NCBI GenBank assembly: GCA_964410665.1
Contig: CAYPIE010000002.1
Location: 1 to 64,000 of the forward strand
Direction: 5' to 3'
Source: CAYPIE01 sp964410665
GTDB taxonomy: Bacteria; Planctomycetota; Planctomycetia; Gemmatales; Gemmataceae
DNA length: 64,000 bases
A program made the position numbers and the translations under genes. The notes beneath the pieces are model-generated. The model was given only the letters and a program-made list of their open reading frames with translations, was not told where the DNA came from and did no database searches. Numbering within the stretch: position 1 is the stretch's first letter; every line of letters starts with the position of its first letter. Shown here one piece after another: positions 36,582 to 45,370 of this stretch.

Positions 36582-37559
36582 ATGCAAGCTAAGGTCGTAC
36601 TTATGACCGTTGCCCGTGGAAGGCTTGAAACCATGGCCCATCGGACCTGCCCCGAGGGGTGTACGTTGCAGGTCATCGATAGTGCTGCCGGGGAGTCGGA
36701 GAAGCGGAATGTCTTACGAGATGCCGATTTTCTCCTCGGAGGGGATCCGGTACTCACCGAGTCGGTACTCAATGCAGCGACAAAGCTCAAACTGATCCAG
36801 CTAATCCATACTGGGCACGACACTCTGGACCTTGCAATGCTCCACCGACGGGGTGTCCCGCTTGCCACCGCCGCAGGGCTCAACGCTGTGGCCGTGGCCG
36901 AGCATACGATCGCGTTGATCCTCGCGTTGATCCGAAAAATTCCCATGGCACGGCAACGGGTTGCCGCGGGCGGCTGGCGCATGGATTGCCCTGGAACCGA
37001 TTTTTTTACCTATCGGGAACTGATGGGCAAACAGATCGGGATTCTTGGCTTTGGTGCCATAGGCCGTCAGGTCGCCCAACGCCTACGGGCATTCGATTGC
37101 CCGGTACAAGTGTATCAACGCAAACCTATTGCACCGCAGGATCAGCAAACGCTTGGGATTACCCAGGTGGGATGGTCGACCTTACTCACCACTTCGGATA
37201 TTCTTACACTGCATCTTCCATTGACGCCACAAACGCAGCATCTGCTTGGTCGCGAACAACTGGCGATGCTCAAGCGCTCCGCCATTCTCATTAACACTTC
37301 GCGAGGGGCGATTCTCGATGAGCTCGCCTTGATCGAGGCACTGCAACAACAACGGCTCCTCGGCGCTGCCCTGGATGTGACCGAGGTGGAACCACCAGCT
37401 TGGGACAACCCGCTTCGCACCATGGACTGTGTCGTCTTAACTCCTCATGTGGCGGTCGGCTCGGTGGAAACCTGGGAGCGAGTCTTCACCTTCTGCTGGA
37501 ACAACTTCCGAGCAGTCTGGCAGGGTAGGCCTCCCCAGAATCAAGTCTTGCTTGCATAA
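36582..37559 (+). CDS. D-isomer-specific 2-hydroxyacid dehydrogenase
   Basis: A 325-residue NAD(P)-dependent dehydrogenase. The Rossmann motif is GILGFGAIGRQVAQRLRAF (about residues 148-166). Catalytic segments are INTSRGAILDELAL (Arg), DVTEVEPPAWDNPL (Glu) and LTPHVAVGSVETW (His). The N-terminal lid holds IQLIHTGHDTLDL and AVAVAEHTIALILAL. The family includes glycerate, lactate and phosphoglycerate dehydrogenases; the length excludes the serine-regulated long form. The substrate cannot be set from the sequence. It lies directly after the tRNA-Ser gene with a short spacer. Confidence 0.9.
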   Translation: MQAKVVLMTVARGRLETMAHRTCPEGCTLQVIDSAAGESEKRNVLRDADFLLGGDPVLTESVLNAATKLKLIQLIHTGHDTLDLAMLHRRGVPLATAAGLNAVAVAEHTIALILALIRKIPMARQRVAAGGWRMDCPGTDFFTYRELMGKQIGILGFGAIGRQVAQRLRAFDCPVQVYQRKPIAPQDQQTLGITQVGWSTLLTTSDILTLHLPLTPQTQHLLGREQLAMLKRSAILINTSRGAILDELALIEALQQQRLLGAALDVTEVEPPAWDNPLRTMDCVVLTPHVAVGSVETWERVFTFCWNNFRAVWQGRPPQNQVLLA

Positions 37560-37649
37560 AATGATGCGTTGATTAGATTGGCAGCCGTTTATCGAGCCGG
37601 TATGCTCGATCGAGAGTTAGCTTGTGGTTCGCTTGATGCATAGGAGACT

Positions 37650-38441
37650 ATGATGATGTATCGATGGGGATGGCTAATCCTGGGGATCGCCTTCACGAGT
37701 AATGTCGCAGACCTGGTGGGTCAAAGTGCAAAGACGGACGACAAGAAGGTCCCGGTGATCCCGCCGCGAAAAGGTCAGTCGGAGACCCTGAATCTGTTTA
37801 ATGGTAAGGATCTTACCGGCTGGGAAGGATATGACGACCTATGGAGTGTCCAAGATGGCATCATCGTGGCCAAGAATACTCAGCCGATCAAAGTGAGCAC
37901 CTATTTGCTCACCAAGCGGAAGTTTTCGGACTTTCGTCTGACGTTGGAGGCCAAACTCGTGACTTCGGAAATGCATTCCGGGGTCGCCTTTTGGGGGCGA
38001 GTGGGACCTGAGGTTGTCCCTGAAAAGCTTCGTCAGGAACGAGTTCGCTACACCTATGCAGGCCACCTGGTGATGTTTCCGAGTAACTGGGGCATGTACG
38101 ACCTGTTTGGCCGCAATCTATTGCCAGTAGATCCGGCCCCGGCGAAGCGTGTAGGGAAACAACACGATTGGAATCAGCTGGAAATCTTAGCCCAAGGGAA
38201 TCGGGTTCGTGTGGCCGTCAATGGCACTGCGGTGGTGGACTGGCGGGATCCGCTGCCCAAGCGGATTCAGGCTGCCCCCATTGGACTTCAGTTACATTCC
38301 AATCGCGTCCCGCAAGAAGTCCAATTTCGCAAGCTTATGATTGAGACATTTCCTCAAGAGAACCGCCTAGGTACGGTGGGCTCTCAGGCTCCCTCACCAT
38401 CTCACGAAGGGAACTTTGCGAAGGTTTATGGCTTCGAATAA
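37650..38441 (+). CDS. Secreted DUF1080 (3-keto-disaccharide hydrolase-like) protein
   Basis: A 263-residue exported protein with a signal peptide in residues 1-25. ETLNLFNGKDLTGWEGYDDL followed by WSVQDGIIVAKN is the hallmark opening of DUF1080 domains, abundant in Planctomycetes. Strands then include FSDFRLTLEAKL and GNRVRVAVNGTAVVDW, and the fold is a concanavalin-like beta sandwich. Members are annotated as 3-keto-disaccharide hydrolases or sugar-binding modules. Three ATG codons are available at 37650, 37653 and 37656, with AGGAG just upstream; the later ones have better spacing. Confidence 0.88.
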   Translation: MMMYRWGWLILGIAFTSNVADLVGQSAKTDDKKVPVIPPRKGQSETLNLFNGKDLTGWEGYDDLWSVQDGIIVAKNTQPIKVSTYLLTKRKFSDFRLTLEAKLVTSEMHSGVAFWGRVGPEVVPEKLRQERVRYTYAGHLVMFPSNWGMYDLFGRNLLPVDPAPAKRVGKQHDWNQLEILAQGNRVRVAVNGTAVVDWRDPLPKRIQAAPIGLQLHSNRVPQEVQFRKLMIETFPQENRLGTVGSQAPSPSHEGNFAKVYGFE

Positions 38442-38658
38442 GACAATGAGTAAACTCCCCGGTGAGCGCGGTTGTGGCAAGCTTCGTGCAGCGATTGGGG
38501 CAAGATTTCATTTTTTGCACCCGGTCGATCACGTCATATACTCTAGAATATGCGTGGAGTTCGCATCGCTGTACACGTAAGTTTCGCCGAGCGAACTGTC
38601 AGCACCCGCCCACCAGCACGACGCAAGCGGCTTGCCGCCGCGTTTTCTCGGAGCCACC

Positions 38659-40698
38659 ATGACACCAAATGATCTGGGCACTTGTGAATGGCTGGTCGGT
38701 GAGATCGTACGTGCCCGGCTGCTTGAACGAGGACAGCTCGATCCGCTGGTCGCGACCTTTGGAGATCAGTTTCCCAACGGAGATGCCTACTTACTGGCGC
38801 AATACCTCGTCGAGCACGAGCTCCTCTCGGCATTTCAAGCCGAACGTGTTTTAGACGGGGATGCTCGGCGGTTGGTGCTTGGCCCGTACATCCTCGTGGA
38901 GTCGATTGGCGTCGGCAGCATGGGCTCGGTGTATCGGGCACTGGGCCGGGCGGATCATCGATCGTATGCCGTGAAGGTACTTCCGTTAAGGAGTCTTTGG
39001 AATGTAAGGCTGGCCCGCAAGCAAGTGCGTGCGTTCACTGAATTGCAGAATCACCCGGTGATCGTGCCTTTTTTGGATGTCGGCAGTGCCATTGGGGTTC
39101 ACTATCTGGTCTGGCCGTTTGTGGAGGGAGTTTCCCTTCAACAACGGGTCCAGGAGGATGGTCCGTTACCGTATCATGAGGTGGCACGGATCGGGCACCA
39201 ACTGGCCGATGGCCTGCTGAGCTTTCATGCCAAGGGGCTGTTCCACGGACTGATCAAGCCATCCAACGTCCAGTTGGGCCTCGACGGCAGCATTCATCTG
39301 CTTGACTTCGGCATCGGGGCGTTACTGGCCGAGAATATTGACGATGAAGAGTCGCTGATCGATACTATCTCGACGGCCAATGCGACCTCCAACATGCTCG
39401 ATTGCGCGGCTCCGGAAAGCACCATCGACCCAACCCGCCGGAACCCTGCCGGAGATCAATATAGCTTAGGATGTACACTTTACTATGCGTTGGCCGGTCA
39501 ATTTCCATTCCCCGAAGGGAATGCGGTGGACAAGATGATCGCCCACCAAACCCAGAGCCCAACCTCGTTGCGAACGCTTTGCACTGATATCCCGACCAAC
39601 TTGGCGGGTGCAATTGAATGTTTGATGCAGAAAAACCCCGAGTCGCGTTTTAGCCACCTTCAAGAGTTCGTGAATCTGATGTCCAGCGTGATGCGTGCCT
39701 CGGCACATGGCACCATGCTTCGACCTCCAATTCGTGCGACCGCCTCGGGGAATGGCAACGACTCCTCGGCCGCTCCACTGGTCAAGCCCAGCAACCCATT
39801 GCCCCCCGACCGTTCTCCGCCAAACAAAGGCTTTCTTCGCGATCGCCCGGTGGGTGCAGGCCAGGATCCCGATCAGATCGAATTTACCCCTCCACTGCCT
39901 CGAAAAGACGGATCGCGTCGCTCGGACGCTTCTTCCTTGAATTTACAAAGGGAAGAAACGCCACCGCCGCAGTCGACCATCCAACGTCCTGAGCAATATC
40001 AGCCAACCCCCGTCGATCCACCGGTCGCTCGCCCATTGCCTCCTCAGGCCGCGGTTCCGGACAATCTCCCCATTGCTCAGGCGGTCCCGCCCGAGCCGGA
40101 CAACCCCTTGCCACAGGCTTCTACAGTCGCCGATGCGGAATCTCCAGGTGTAACGGCACCCTCCAATCCCGCCGCGGAACCAGCGCCCCTGGAAATCACG
40201 CCGGTGCCGGTCGCAACCCGGTTGAATATTCGATTGCCAGGTCCTCCGCCTTCACTCTCAATAGGTAAGAAGTTACAACATACGTTGTTCTTCTGGACCA
40301 AGGCGACCGAACCGATCCAATGTTCCGTTTTCGGGACACCGCGCGTGCGTCCAGGGGAAGTAACCTTGTTGCATGTATTCTGTCATCACCCCTTTGCCGT
40401 CTCGACAGTCCAGAATCTGGCCATGTCGTTTCCCCCTACCACCTTCGCGCTGGGGGCGGACTATCTGATCGAGCAGTTGGCACGGGGCACTCGGATCGCC
40501 ATGTTTGCGGATGTGGGGGGCTGTTTGATCGCCGACCAACTACAGCAGCTCGAATGGCAGGGGCAACCTGGTCTGCTCACCTTTCAGATGCAGGTCGATC
40601 CGCAACTTCCTGCAGGTCCACTACAAGGTCTTTTGTCCATTGGCCGCGAGGACGTCCTCATTGGTCGCATTCCCTTCCAGTTGCAAGTCGTGGCCTAA
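38659..40698 (+). CDS. Ser/Thr kinase-like protein, probable pseudokinase
   Basis: A 679-residue protein. Residues 1-70 form a planctomycete-type helical N-terminus. The kinase-like domain spans about 75-345: SIGVGSMGSVYRAL glycine loop, YAVKV with Lys 106, and LLDFGIG (D216). The catalytic loop is FHGLIKPSN (195-203), so the HRD Asp is replaced by Leu 198 and phosphotransfer should be lost or strongly altered. A Pro-rich linker (about 365-535) leads to a beta-rich C-terminal domain of about 150 residues with no recognised family. There is no membrane segment. GGAG lies before the ATG at 38659. A scaffold or signal-receiving role is inferred. Confidence 0.85.
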   Translation: MTPNDLGTCEWLVGEIVRARLLERGQLDPLVATFGDQFPNGDAYLLAQYLVEHELLSAFQAERVLDGDARRLVLGPYILVESIGVGSMGSVYRALGRADHRSYAVKVLPLRSLWNVRLARKQVRAFTELQNHPVIVPFLDVGSAIGVHYLVWPFVEGVSLQQRVQEDGPLPYHEVARIGHQLADGLLSFHAKGLFHGLIKPSNVQLGLDGSIHLLDFGIGALLAENIDDEESLIDTISTANATSNMLDCAAPESTIDPTRRNPAGDQYSLGCTLYYALAGQFPFPEGNAVDKMIAHQTQSPTSLRTLCTDIPTNLAGAIECLMQKNPESRFSHLQEFVNLMSSVMRASAHGTMLRPPIRATASGNGNDSSAAPLVKPSNPLPPDRSPPNKGFLRDRPVGAGQDPDQIEFTPPLPRKDGSRRSDASSLNLQREETPPPQSTIQRPEQYQPTPVDPPVARPLPPQAAVPDNLPIAQAVPPEPDNPLPQASTVADAESPGVTAPSNPAAEPAPLEITPVPVATRLNIRLPGPPPSLSIGKKLQHTLFFWTKATEPIQCSVFGTPRVRPGEVTLLHVFCHHPFAVSTVQNLAMSFPPTTFALGADYLIEQLARGTRIAMFADVGGCLIADQLQQLEWQGQPGLLTFQMQVDPQLPAGPLQGLLSIGREDVLIGRIPFQLQVVA

Positions 40699-40710
40699 TT
40701 CGGTCGAATG

Positions 40711-40733
40711 AGGGAACACACGCGTGGTTCCCT
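40711..40733 (+). terminator. Candidate hairpin terminator after the pseudokinase gene
   Basis: AGGGAAC (40711-40717) pairs with GTTCCCT (40727-40733) over a nine-base loop, starting 13 bases after the stop codon and followed by the pyrimidine-rich TATTCTCCCT. There is no strong T tract, so efficiency is uncertain. Confidence 0.4.
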
Positions 40734-40757
40734 TATTCTCCCTAACACGAATTTCTT

Positions 40758-41654
40758 ATGCGTATTGCCTGTACCGCTGATCTCCATTGGGGCAGCCGGC
40801 ATTCACTAGGCGATCAGATGACTCGCCAGCTCGCCTTGGATCTTCACCAGAATCCACCAGACCTCTTTCTGTTAGCCGGGGATATCGGTACCGAAGACCA
40901 TTTTGCAACCTGTTTAAGTTTGTTCGCGGATTTACCCTGTCCAAAGGCACTCGTACCTGGCAATCATGATGTTTGGGTTCGCGCCGATGATCCCCGCGGA
41001 GACTCCGAAAAACTATTTTCGCAACGGTTACCACACCTGAGTCGTGAGCACGGTTTTCATTACCTCGATCACGGTCCTTTATGGCTTCCTGGGCAGGATC
41101 TCGCCATCGTCGGAACCATGAACTGGTACGATTACTCATGGTCCCAAGCCGCCCTGCAGGCGTTGACACCCCGTTGGCAATGGCATCTGGAGAAGAAAGT
41201 TTTTCGCCGAGGTCAGCACAACGATGCGAATTTTGTGCGATGGGCAGACACAGATGTCAGTTTTACCGACCGCGTGGTCGGCAACTTCGAACAACACTTG
41301 GCCGAGGCACTTTCTCAAGTCTCGCGGGTATTGGTGATGACCCATCATCCCCCTCTGCAAATGCTGAATCCGCCAGGATCCACAGATCCTGGGCTCGATG
41401 AATTGCTCTGGCTCGCCTTTTCAGGCAACCGAGCCCTCGAAGTGATACTGCAGCGCCATGCCGAGCAACTCGTGCTCACGCTCTGTGGCCACACGCACTT
41501 CCAACGCGAGGGAATCCAGGCAGGGGTGCGGGGCATCAACATCGGCAGCGATTACCAGACGAAACAATTATTGCTGTTCGACCTGGATCGAGATCATGTC
41601 ACCTGGCAGCGTTATGGGATGCAATCACCACCCGAACACAAAGGAGAAGAATGA
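40758..41654 (+). CDS. Metallophosphoesterase
   Basis: A 298-residue calcineurin-like phosphoesterase. All metal-site motifs are present in order: CTADLHWGS (DxH), LLAGDIGTE (GD), PGNHDVW (GNHD), MTHHPPL (H) and LCGHTHF (GHTH). There is no signal peptide, so it acts in the cytoplasm. The substrate could be a nucleotide, a phosphoprotein or nucleic acid; nothing in the sequence decides. Its stop overlaps the start of msrA as ATGA, so the two are translated together. Confidence 0.92.
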   Translation: MRIACTADLHWGSRHSLGDQMTRQLALDLHQNPPDLFLLAGDIGTEDHFATCLSLFADLPCPKALVPGNHDVWVRADDPRGDSEKLFSQRLPHLSREHGFHYLDHGPLWLPGQDLAIVGTMNWYDYSWSQAALQALTPRWQWHLEKKVFRRGQHNDANFVRWADTDVSFTDRVVGNFEQHLAEALSQVSRVLVMTHHPPLQMLNPPGSTDPGLDELLWLAFSGNRALEVILQRHAEQLVLTLCGHTHFQREGIQAGVRGINIGSDYQTKQLLLFDLDRDHVTWQRYGMQSPPEHKGEE

Positions 41655-42196
41655 TGGGGACGGAAGGAATCGCCACTCTCGGCGGCGGCTGTTTTTGGTG
41701 CCTTGAAGCCGTATTCGAGCAGCTCCGCGGCGTCAACAAGGTCGAATCCGGCTATGCCGGGGGCAACTTGACCAATCCAACCTATCAGCAGGTGTGTAGC
41801 GGTGCCACCGGTCATGCGGAGGTTGTGCAAATCACCTTCGATCCACAGGTGATCACGTATCGAGACCTGCTCCAGATCTTTTTCACCATCCATGACCCAA
41901 CGACGTTGAACCGTCAGGGGGCCGATGTGGGCACCCAATACCGTTCCGTGATTTTTTATCACGACGGGGATCAGAAAGCGACTGCCGAAAGAGTGATCCA
42001 AGAGTTCACCGAGGCGAGAACCTGGTCGGATCCCATCGTGACCCAACTCGAACCGGCACCGACCTTTTACAAGGCTGAGGCTTACCACCAAGGTTACTTT
42101 CGAGCAAATCCGACCCAGGGCTATTGTCAAGCGGTCGTCGGTCCCAAGCTTGCAAAAGCCAGAAAGCAGTTTGCAGACCGGCTCATTGCGAGTTGA
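41651..42196 (+). CDS. msrA: Peptide-methionine (S)-S-oxide reductase
   Basis: A 181-residue MsrA. The catalytic motif GGGCFWCLEAVFEQLRGV is near the N-terminus, followed by ESGYAGGNLTNPTYQQVCSG, GHAEVVQITFDP, FFTIHDPTTLNRQGADVGTQ and KAEAYHQGYF. It repairs methionine-S-sulfoxide in proteins with thioredoxin as the usual reductant. The MsrB domain found fused in some species is absent. GGAGAAG precedes the ATG, which overlaps the phosphoesterase stop. Confidence 0.96.
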   Translation: MMGTEGIATLGGGCFWCLEAVFEQLRGVNKVESGYAGGNLTNPTYQQVCSGATGHAEVVQITFDPQVITYRDLLQIFFTIHDPTTLNRQGADVGTQYRSVIFYHDGDQKATAERVIQEFTEARTWSDPIVTQLEPAPTFYKAEAYHQGYFRANPTQGYCQAVVGPKLAKARKQFADRLIAS

Positions 42197-42301
42197 TTAT
42201 GCAGTCTTTGCGACGCCGAGGGCCCAGCTACCCTCTTGCCAAGCTCTCGGCTAGCGCTTATCTTGCGGCGAGTAGTTCCTACTTGCCGGAGACAGAGTAT
42301 C

Positions 42302-43285
42302 ATGCACCTTTTGCTTGCATTATCGTTATACAGTGTCGTTACCGCTGAGCAACCAAGTCTGGTCCTCGATGGATTCGATGGCCCAGGAAAAGAAAAACAT
42401 ATTGTCTTGGTTTGTGGCGATGAAGAATACCGTTCCGAAGAATTGATTCCTGCGTTAGCCCATATTCTCGCGAAACACCATGGCTTTAAGTGTAGCGTGG
42501 TCTTCCCGATCGACCGTGAGGATGGGACGATCAATCCCGAGCAACTGGACAACCTCCCGGGCCTCGAGGCGCTGGAATCGGCCGACCTGATGGTCCTTTT
42601 TGTACGTTTTCGTGATCTACCCGAAGACCAAGCGAAGTACATTGCCAACTATCTCAAGGCGGGCAAGCCCATTGTCGGACTCCGTACCTCGACCCATGCC
42701 TTCCTTATACGCAAGAACGACAGCTACCCCGAATGGGACGCGCGGAGCAGAATCCCCGATTGGGAAGGGGGGTTCGGCCGCCGCATCCTGGGCGAGACTT
42801 GGGTGGCGCACTATGGCCGCCACCAGCGCGAATCAACCCGCGGACTCATTGCCGAGGGGATGGAAGACCATCCGATCGTACGTGGCATCGATGATATCTG
42901 GGGACCTTCCGACGTCTATGCCTTGAACTCACTCAGTGGCGATAGTAGACCGCTGATCATGGGGCAAGTCTTGACGGGCATGCAGCCGGAGGATCCACCG
43001 CGAAAAGATCGGAAATTGGTGCCGATCGCGTGGACCAAGACCTATCAGGTCGACCAGGGGAAAGTCGGGAAAGTGTTTACCACCACCCTCGGTCACGGGG
43101 GAGACTTTCAAAATGAAGGCGTCCGTCGGCTACTGGTGAATGCCTGCTACTGGGCGATGGGCATGGGCGAACAGATTCCGAAGAAGTCTAAAGTCGAGCT
43201 TGTTGGGGAGTACAAACCCACCCGGATCGGCGTTGGCCGGCATAAAAAGGGGATCCGTCCGCAGGACTATGCTCTCGATCGCTAA
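42302..43285 (+). CDS. ThuA-like secreted protein
   Basis: A 327-residue protein with a short signal peptide (MHLLLALSLYSVVTA) and a ThuA-like (class I glutamine amidotransferase-like) domain. KHIVLVCGDEEYRSEELIP, ADLMVLFVRFRDLPEDQAKY, KPIVGLRTSTHAF, and the later FTTTLGHGGDFQNEGVRRLL are characteristic. ThuA-like proteins are common beside sugar-oxidising enzymes in Planctomycetes; their chemistry is uncertain. The ATG at 42302 has GGAGA upstream; the open frame extends further but the extension is basic and unlike a leader. Confidence 0.87.
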   Translation: MHLLLALSLYSVVTAEQPSLVLDGFDGPGKEKHIVLVCGDEEYRSEELIPALAHILAKHHGFKCSVVFPIDREDGTINPEQLDNLPGLEALESADLMVLFVRFRDLPEDQAKYIANYLKAGKPIVGLRTSTHAFLIRKNDSYPEWDARSRIPDWEGGFGRRILGETWVAHYGRHQRESTRGLIAEGMEDHPIVRGIDDIWGPSDVYALNSLSGDSRPLIMGQVLTGMQPEDPPRKDRKLVPIAWTKTYQVDQGKVGKVFTTTLGHGGDFQNEGVRRLLVNACYWAMGMGEQIPKKSKVELVGEYKPTRIGVGRHKKGIRPQDYALDR

Positions 43286-43319
43286 CGCGAGCAGTGATGA
43301 ATTGCCAGGCAGGGATTGC

Positions 43320-43334
43320 TTCCTAGACTAGGAA
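43320..43334. repeat. Short perfect inverted repeat between two genes
   Basis: TTCCTA-GAC-TAGGAA lies 35 bases after the ThuA-like stop and 39 before the next ATG. It could be a weak hairpin or an operator half-site pair. No T tract follows. Confidence 0.3.
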
Positions 43335-43372
43335 CAAAGAAGAAGTACTGCCTCCCTCAAGGACCTTTCGGT

Positions 43373-44170
43373 ATGGCCCTGTGTCCCGATTGTGGCATTA
43401 AGCTCACGCAACGTGAGATGGATCTCGGTGTCTGCGATATTTGCAACGCGGATCTGCGTGCCCCGCGGCCCCGGGGCAAGTTCGCACGCACTCCTTCGAC
43501 CGCCACGGCCGCTCGATTGCGCGGTGCTGTGCTCCTACAGTGGGCGAGTGTCCGTGGTGGATTAATGGCAGTGATCATCGGCCTGATCCTGACCCTGGTT
43601 GCGGGAACCACCCATCGCATTCTGAGCTATCTTGAAGTGATTGAATCAGGTGATCGCTCAGCGATGCTGGTCGGTACCCTGACAGCTGGACTGCTGGCGT
43701 TGGTCTTCTGGGGATTAGGGTCGATCATGACAGGTTGTCTAATGTGTAATGCAGCTCCCACGGAGAGCGGGGCGCGGAATTGGAGTGTCTTCACCTCATT
43801 GTTCCTTGGATTACTGCTGGTTTGCTACGTGATTTTCGATTCCTTGCCGAAATCGAGTAGCTACGACGACACTTCCAGCGTGCTTGGCTATACGATCCTG
43901 GGTCTAGCTCTGCTCGCTAGCGTGTCGTGGAACGTATTTCTCACGATCACTGCACGCTTACTCGAAGTTCCTCGTCTGGGGTCGGCTATTTTAATCTATT
44001 TGCTCGTGCAGCTCAGCCTGGTGGCCGGGCTCACCACTCTCGTGGCCACCGAGGTGATTACTGCTCGCTCCGTGGTCCTTCTCGAAATTGCCGGACTGAT
44101 CCTCATCATTTGGCAATTGGTTCTGGTTGCCATGGTCCGCAGTCAACTCAGCATCACCCTTGCTCGCTAA
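43373..44170 (+). CDS. Zinc-ribbon membrane protein
   Basis: A 265-residue protein starting with a four-Cys zinc-ribbon-like element (MALCPDCGIKLTQREMDLGV then CDICNADLRAPRP), followed by about six hydrophobic segments between residues 65 and 260. No enzymatic motif is seen and I recognise no named family. AAGGA sits nine bases before the ATG at 43373. It converges with the Cys-pair protein gene at 44182. Its role is unknown; the ribbon could be a simple structural cap. Confidence 0.72.
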   Translation: MALCPDCGIKLTQREMDLGVCDICNADLRAPRPRGKFARTPSTATAARLRGAVLLQWASVRGGLMAVIIGLILTLVAGTTHRILSYLEVIESGDRSAMLVGTLTAGLLALVFWGLGSIMTGCLMCNAAPTESGARNWSVFTSLFLGLLLVCYVIFDSLPKSSSYDDTSSVLGYTILGLALLASVSWNVFLTITARLLEVPRLGSAILIYLLVQLSLVAGLTTLVATEVITARSVVLLEIAGLILIIWQLVLVAMVRSQLSITLAR

Positions 44171-44181
44171 CGAGCTTGGTT

Positions 44182-45333
44182 TTACTTCGCTTCAAAAGCC
44201 AGCGCTTCTTCGAGTTCTTTCACTAACGCGGGTTTCTGTTCTCGAACCTTGGCCACAAATACCTTCGCTTCTGGCTTCGGACACGAAAGAGCATAACGAA
44301 CAATCGAACGTTGAACTAGTGGGGCAGCATGCGTCGGTTTCGAAATTTGTTGGAGTACCAATTTGGTCAAATCCCACCATTGCCAACGGCGGAGGTCCTC
44401 GATCACGAGGTCAGCGAGGTCGCCGTCCTGAATGACCTGTGCCACAACGCTCAGGATTGCTGGGCGAAATGTCATGGCCTTGGAGGCCTGGAAGAAGCGG
44501 ACGGTCCCTAGGACCGCGAGACGCTCGGAAAAGCTGCGCATGGGGTCCTTGAGGATCTGAGACGCTAAGGCCCACCCGGCTTTCGGTTGTAACTCGATGT
44601 AGCCTCCGAGTAGCCCACTCAAGGCGGACTTGACCCGCTCGGAGCGTTGGCCCAACAGCTGTCGCAGTACTTCCGCATCGGTCGGTTTCCCGCAAGCACC
44701 GAGCAAATAGGCAAAGATTCCTAGCCTTTCAGCCGGGGTACCGGTGTCCGTAAGTAAGCGACGGAGCTTTGCTGGATCGAGCTCGCTAGCGACTGCAGCC
44801 ACATCCTGGTCGGAAGCCTTAGCAAACTCAAGGAAGGCGTCACGGGCGATCTCGCTCTCCTCGGCATCAAGATGATTATAAAAGAATTTGAGACGTTCCC
44901 GCGGCTTCTTGGCATCGAGCTTCATTGCCTGCTCAAGATAGGTTGCCAGTGACTTGCTGCCGAGTGGCGTACCGCGGTAGGGATCAAGTTTGCCATTAAA
45001 GAGATCGCAGAAAACAATGAACTGCGGCGGCTGCTTTGCATCCACGGGAATGTACCGAGGGATGGTAATGGCATGTTTCCCCTTGAGAAAGGGATTATTC
45101 TTAACGATCGTTTTGATCTTTAAATCAGTTGCTCCACCCCCAGACAGCCCGCCACTACCAGGTACCAATCGAGGGTTTTGCAGAGTGCCGATCAGCACGA
45201 TCTGGGCCAACTGGGTTTCCTCGCGAAGCGTCAGCTGGCGTTGTAAGTCCCCGACACACAGCGAACACGCTGGCAGAGAGGCGGTGCTGATCAACCAGAC
45301 CGCAAGAGCGAGTCCGCTCAGTCGGATGTGCAT
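44182..45333 (-). CDS. Secreted Cys-pair helical-repeat protein, paralogue 1
   Basis: A 383-residue exported protein. The signal peptide ends at PACSLCVGD, giving a CxxC near the mature N-terminus. It continues with LAQIVLIGTLQNPRLVPGSG, KGKHAITIPRYIPVDAKQPP, FIVFCDLFNGKLDPYRGTPL, then a helical region with HEAT-like character (about residues 190-370) ending RSIVRYALSCPKPEAK. The same layout recurs in the neighbour at 45371-46549, so the two are tandem duplicates. AGGGAG precedes the ATG at 45333. Function is unknown. Confidence 0.8.
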   Translation of the reverse strand: MHIRLSGLALAVWLISTASLPACSLCVGDLQRQLTLREETQLAQIVLIGTLQNPRLVPGSGGLSGGGATDLKIKTIVKNNPFLKGKHAITIPRYIPVDAKQPPQFIVFCDLFNGKLDPYRGTPLGSKSLATYLEQAMKLDAKKPRERLKFFYNHLDAEESEIARDAFLEFAKASDQDVAAVASELDPAKLRRLLTDTGTPAERLGIFAYLLGACGKPTDAEVLRQLLGQRSERVKSALSGLLGGYIELQPKAGWALASQILKDPMRSFSERLAVLGTVRFFQASKAMTFRPAILSVVAQVIQDGDLADLVIEDLRRWQWWDLTKLVLQQISKPTHAAPLVQRSIVRYALSCPKPEAKVFVAKVREQKPALVKELEEALAFEAK

Positions 45334-45370
45334 CGTGCTTTCTCCCTTGTTCAGCATGCCGCTTGGTATG

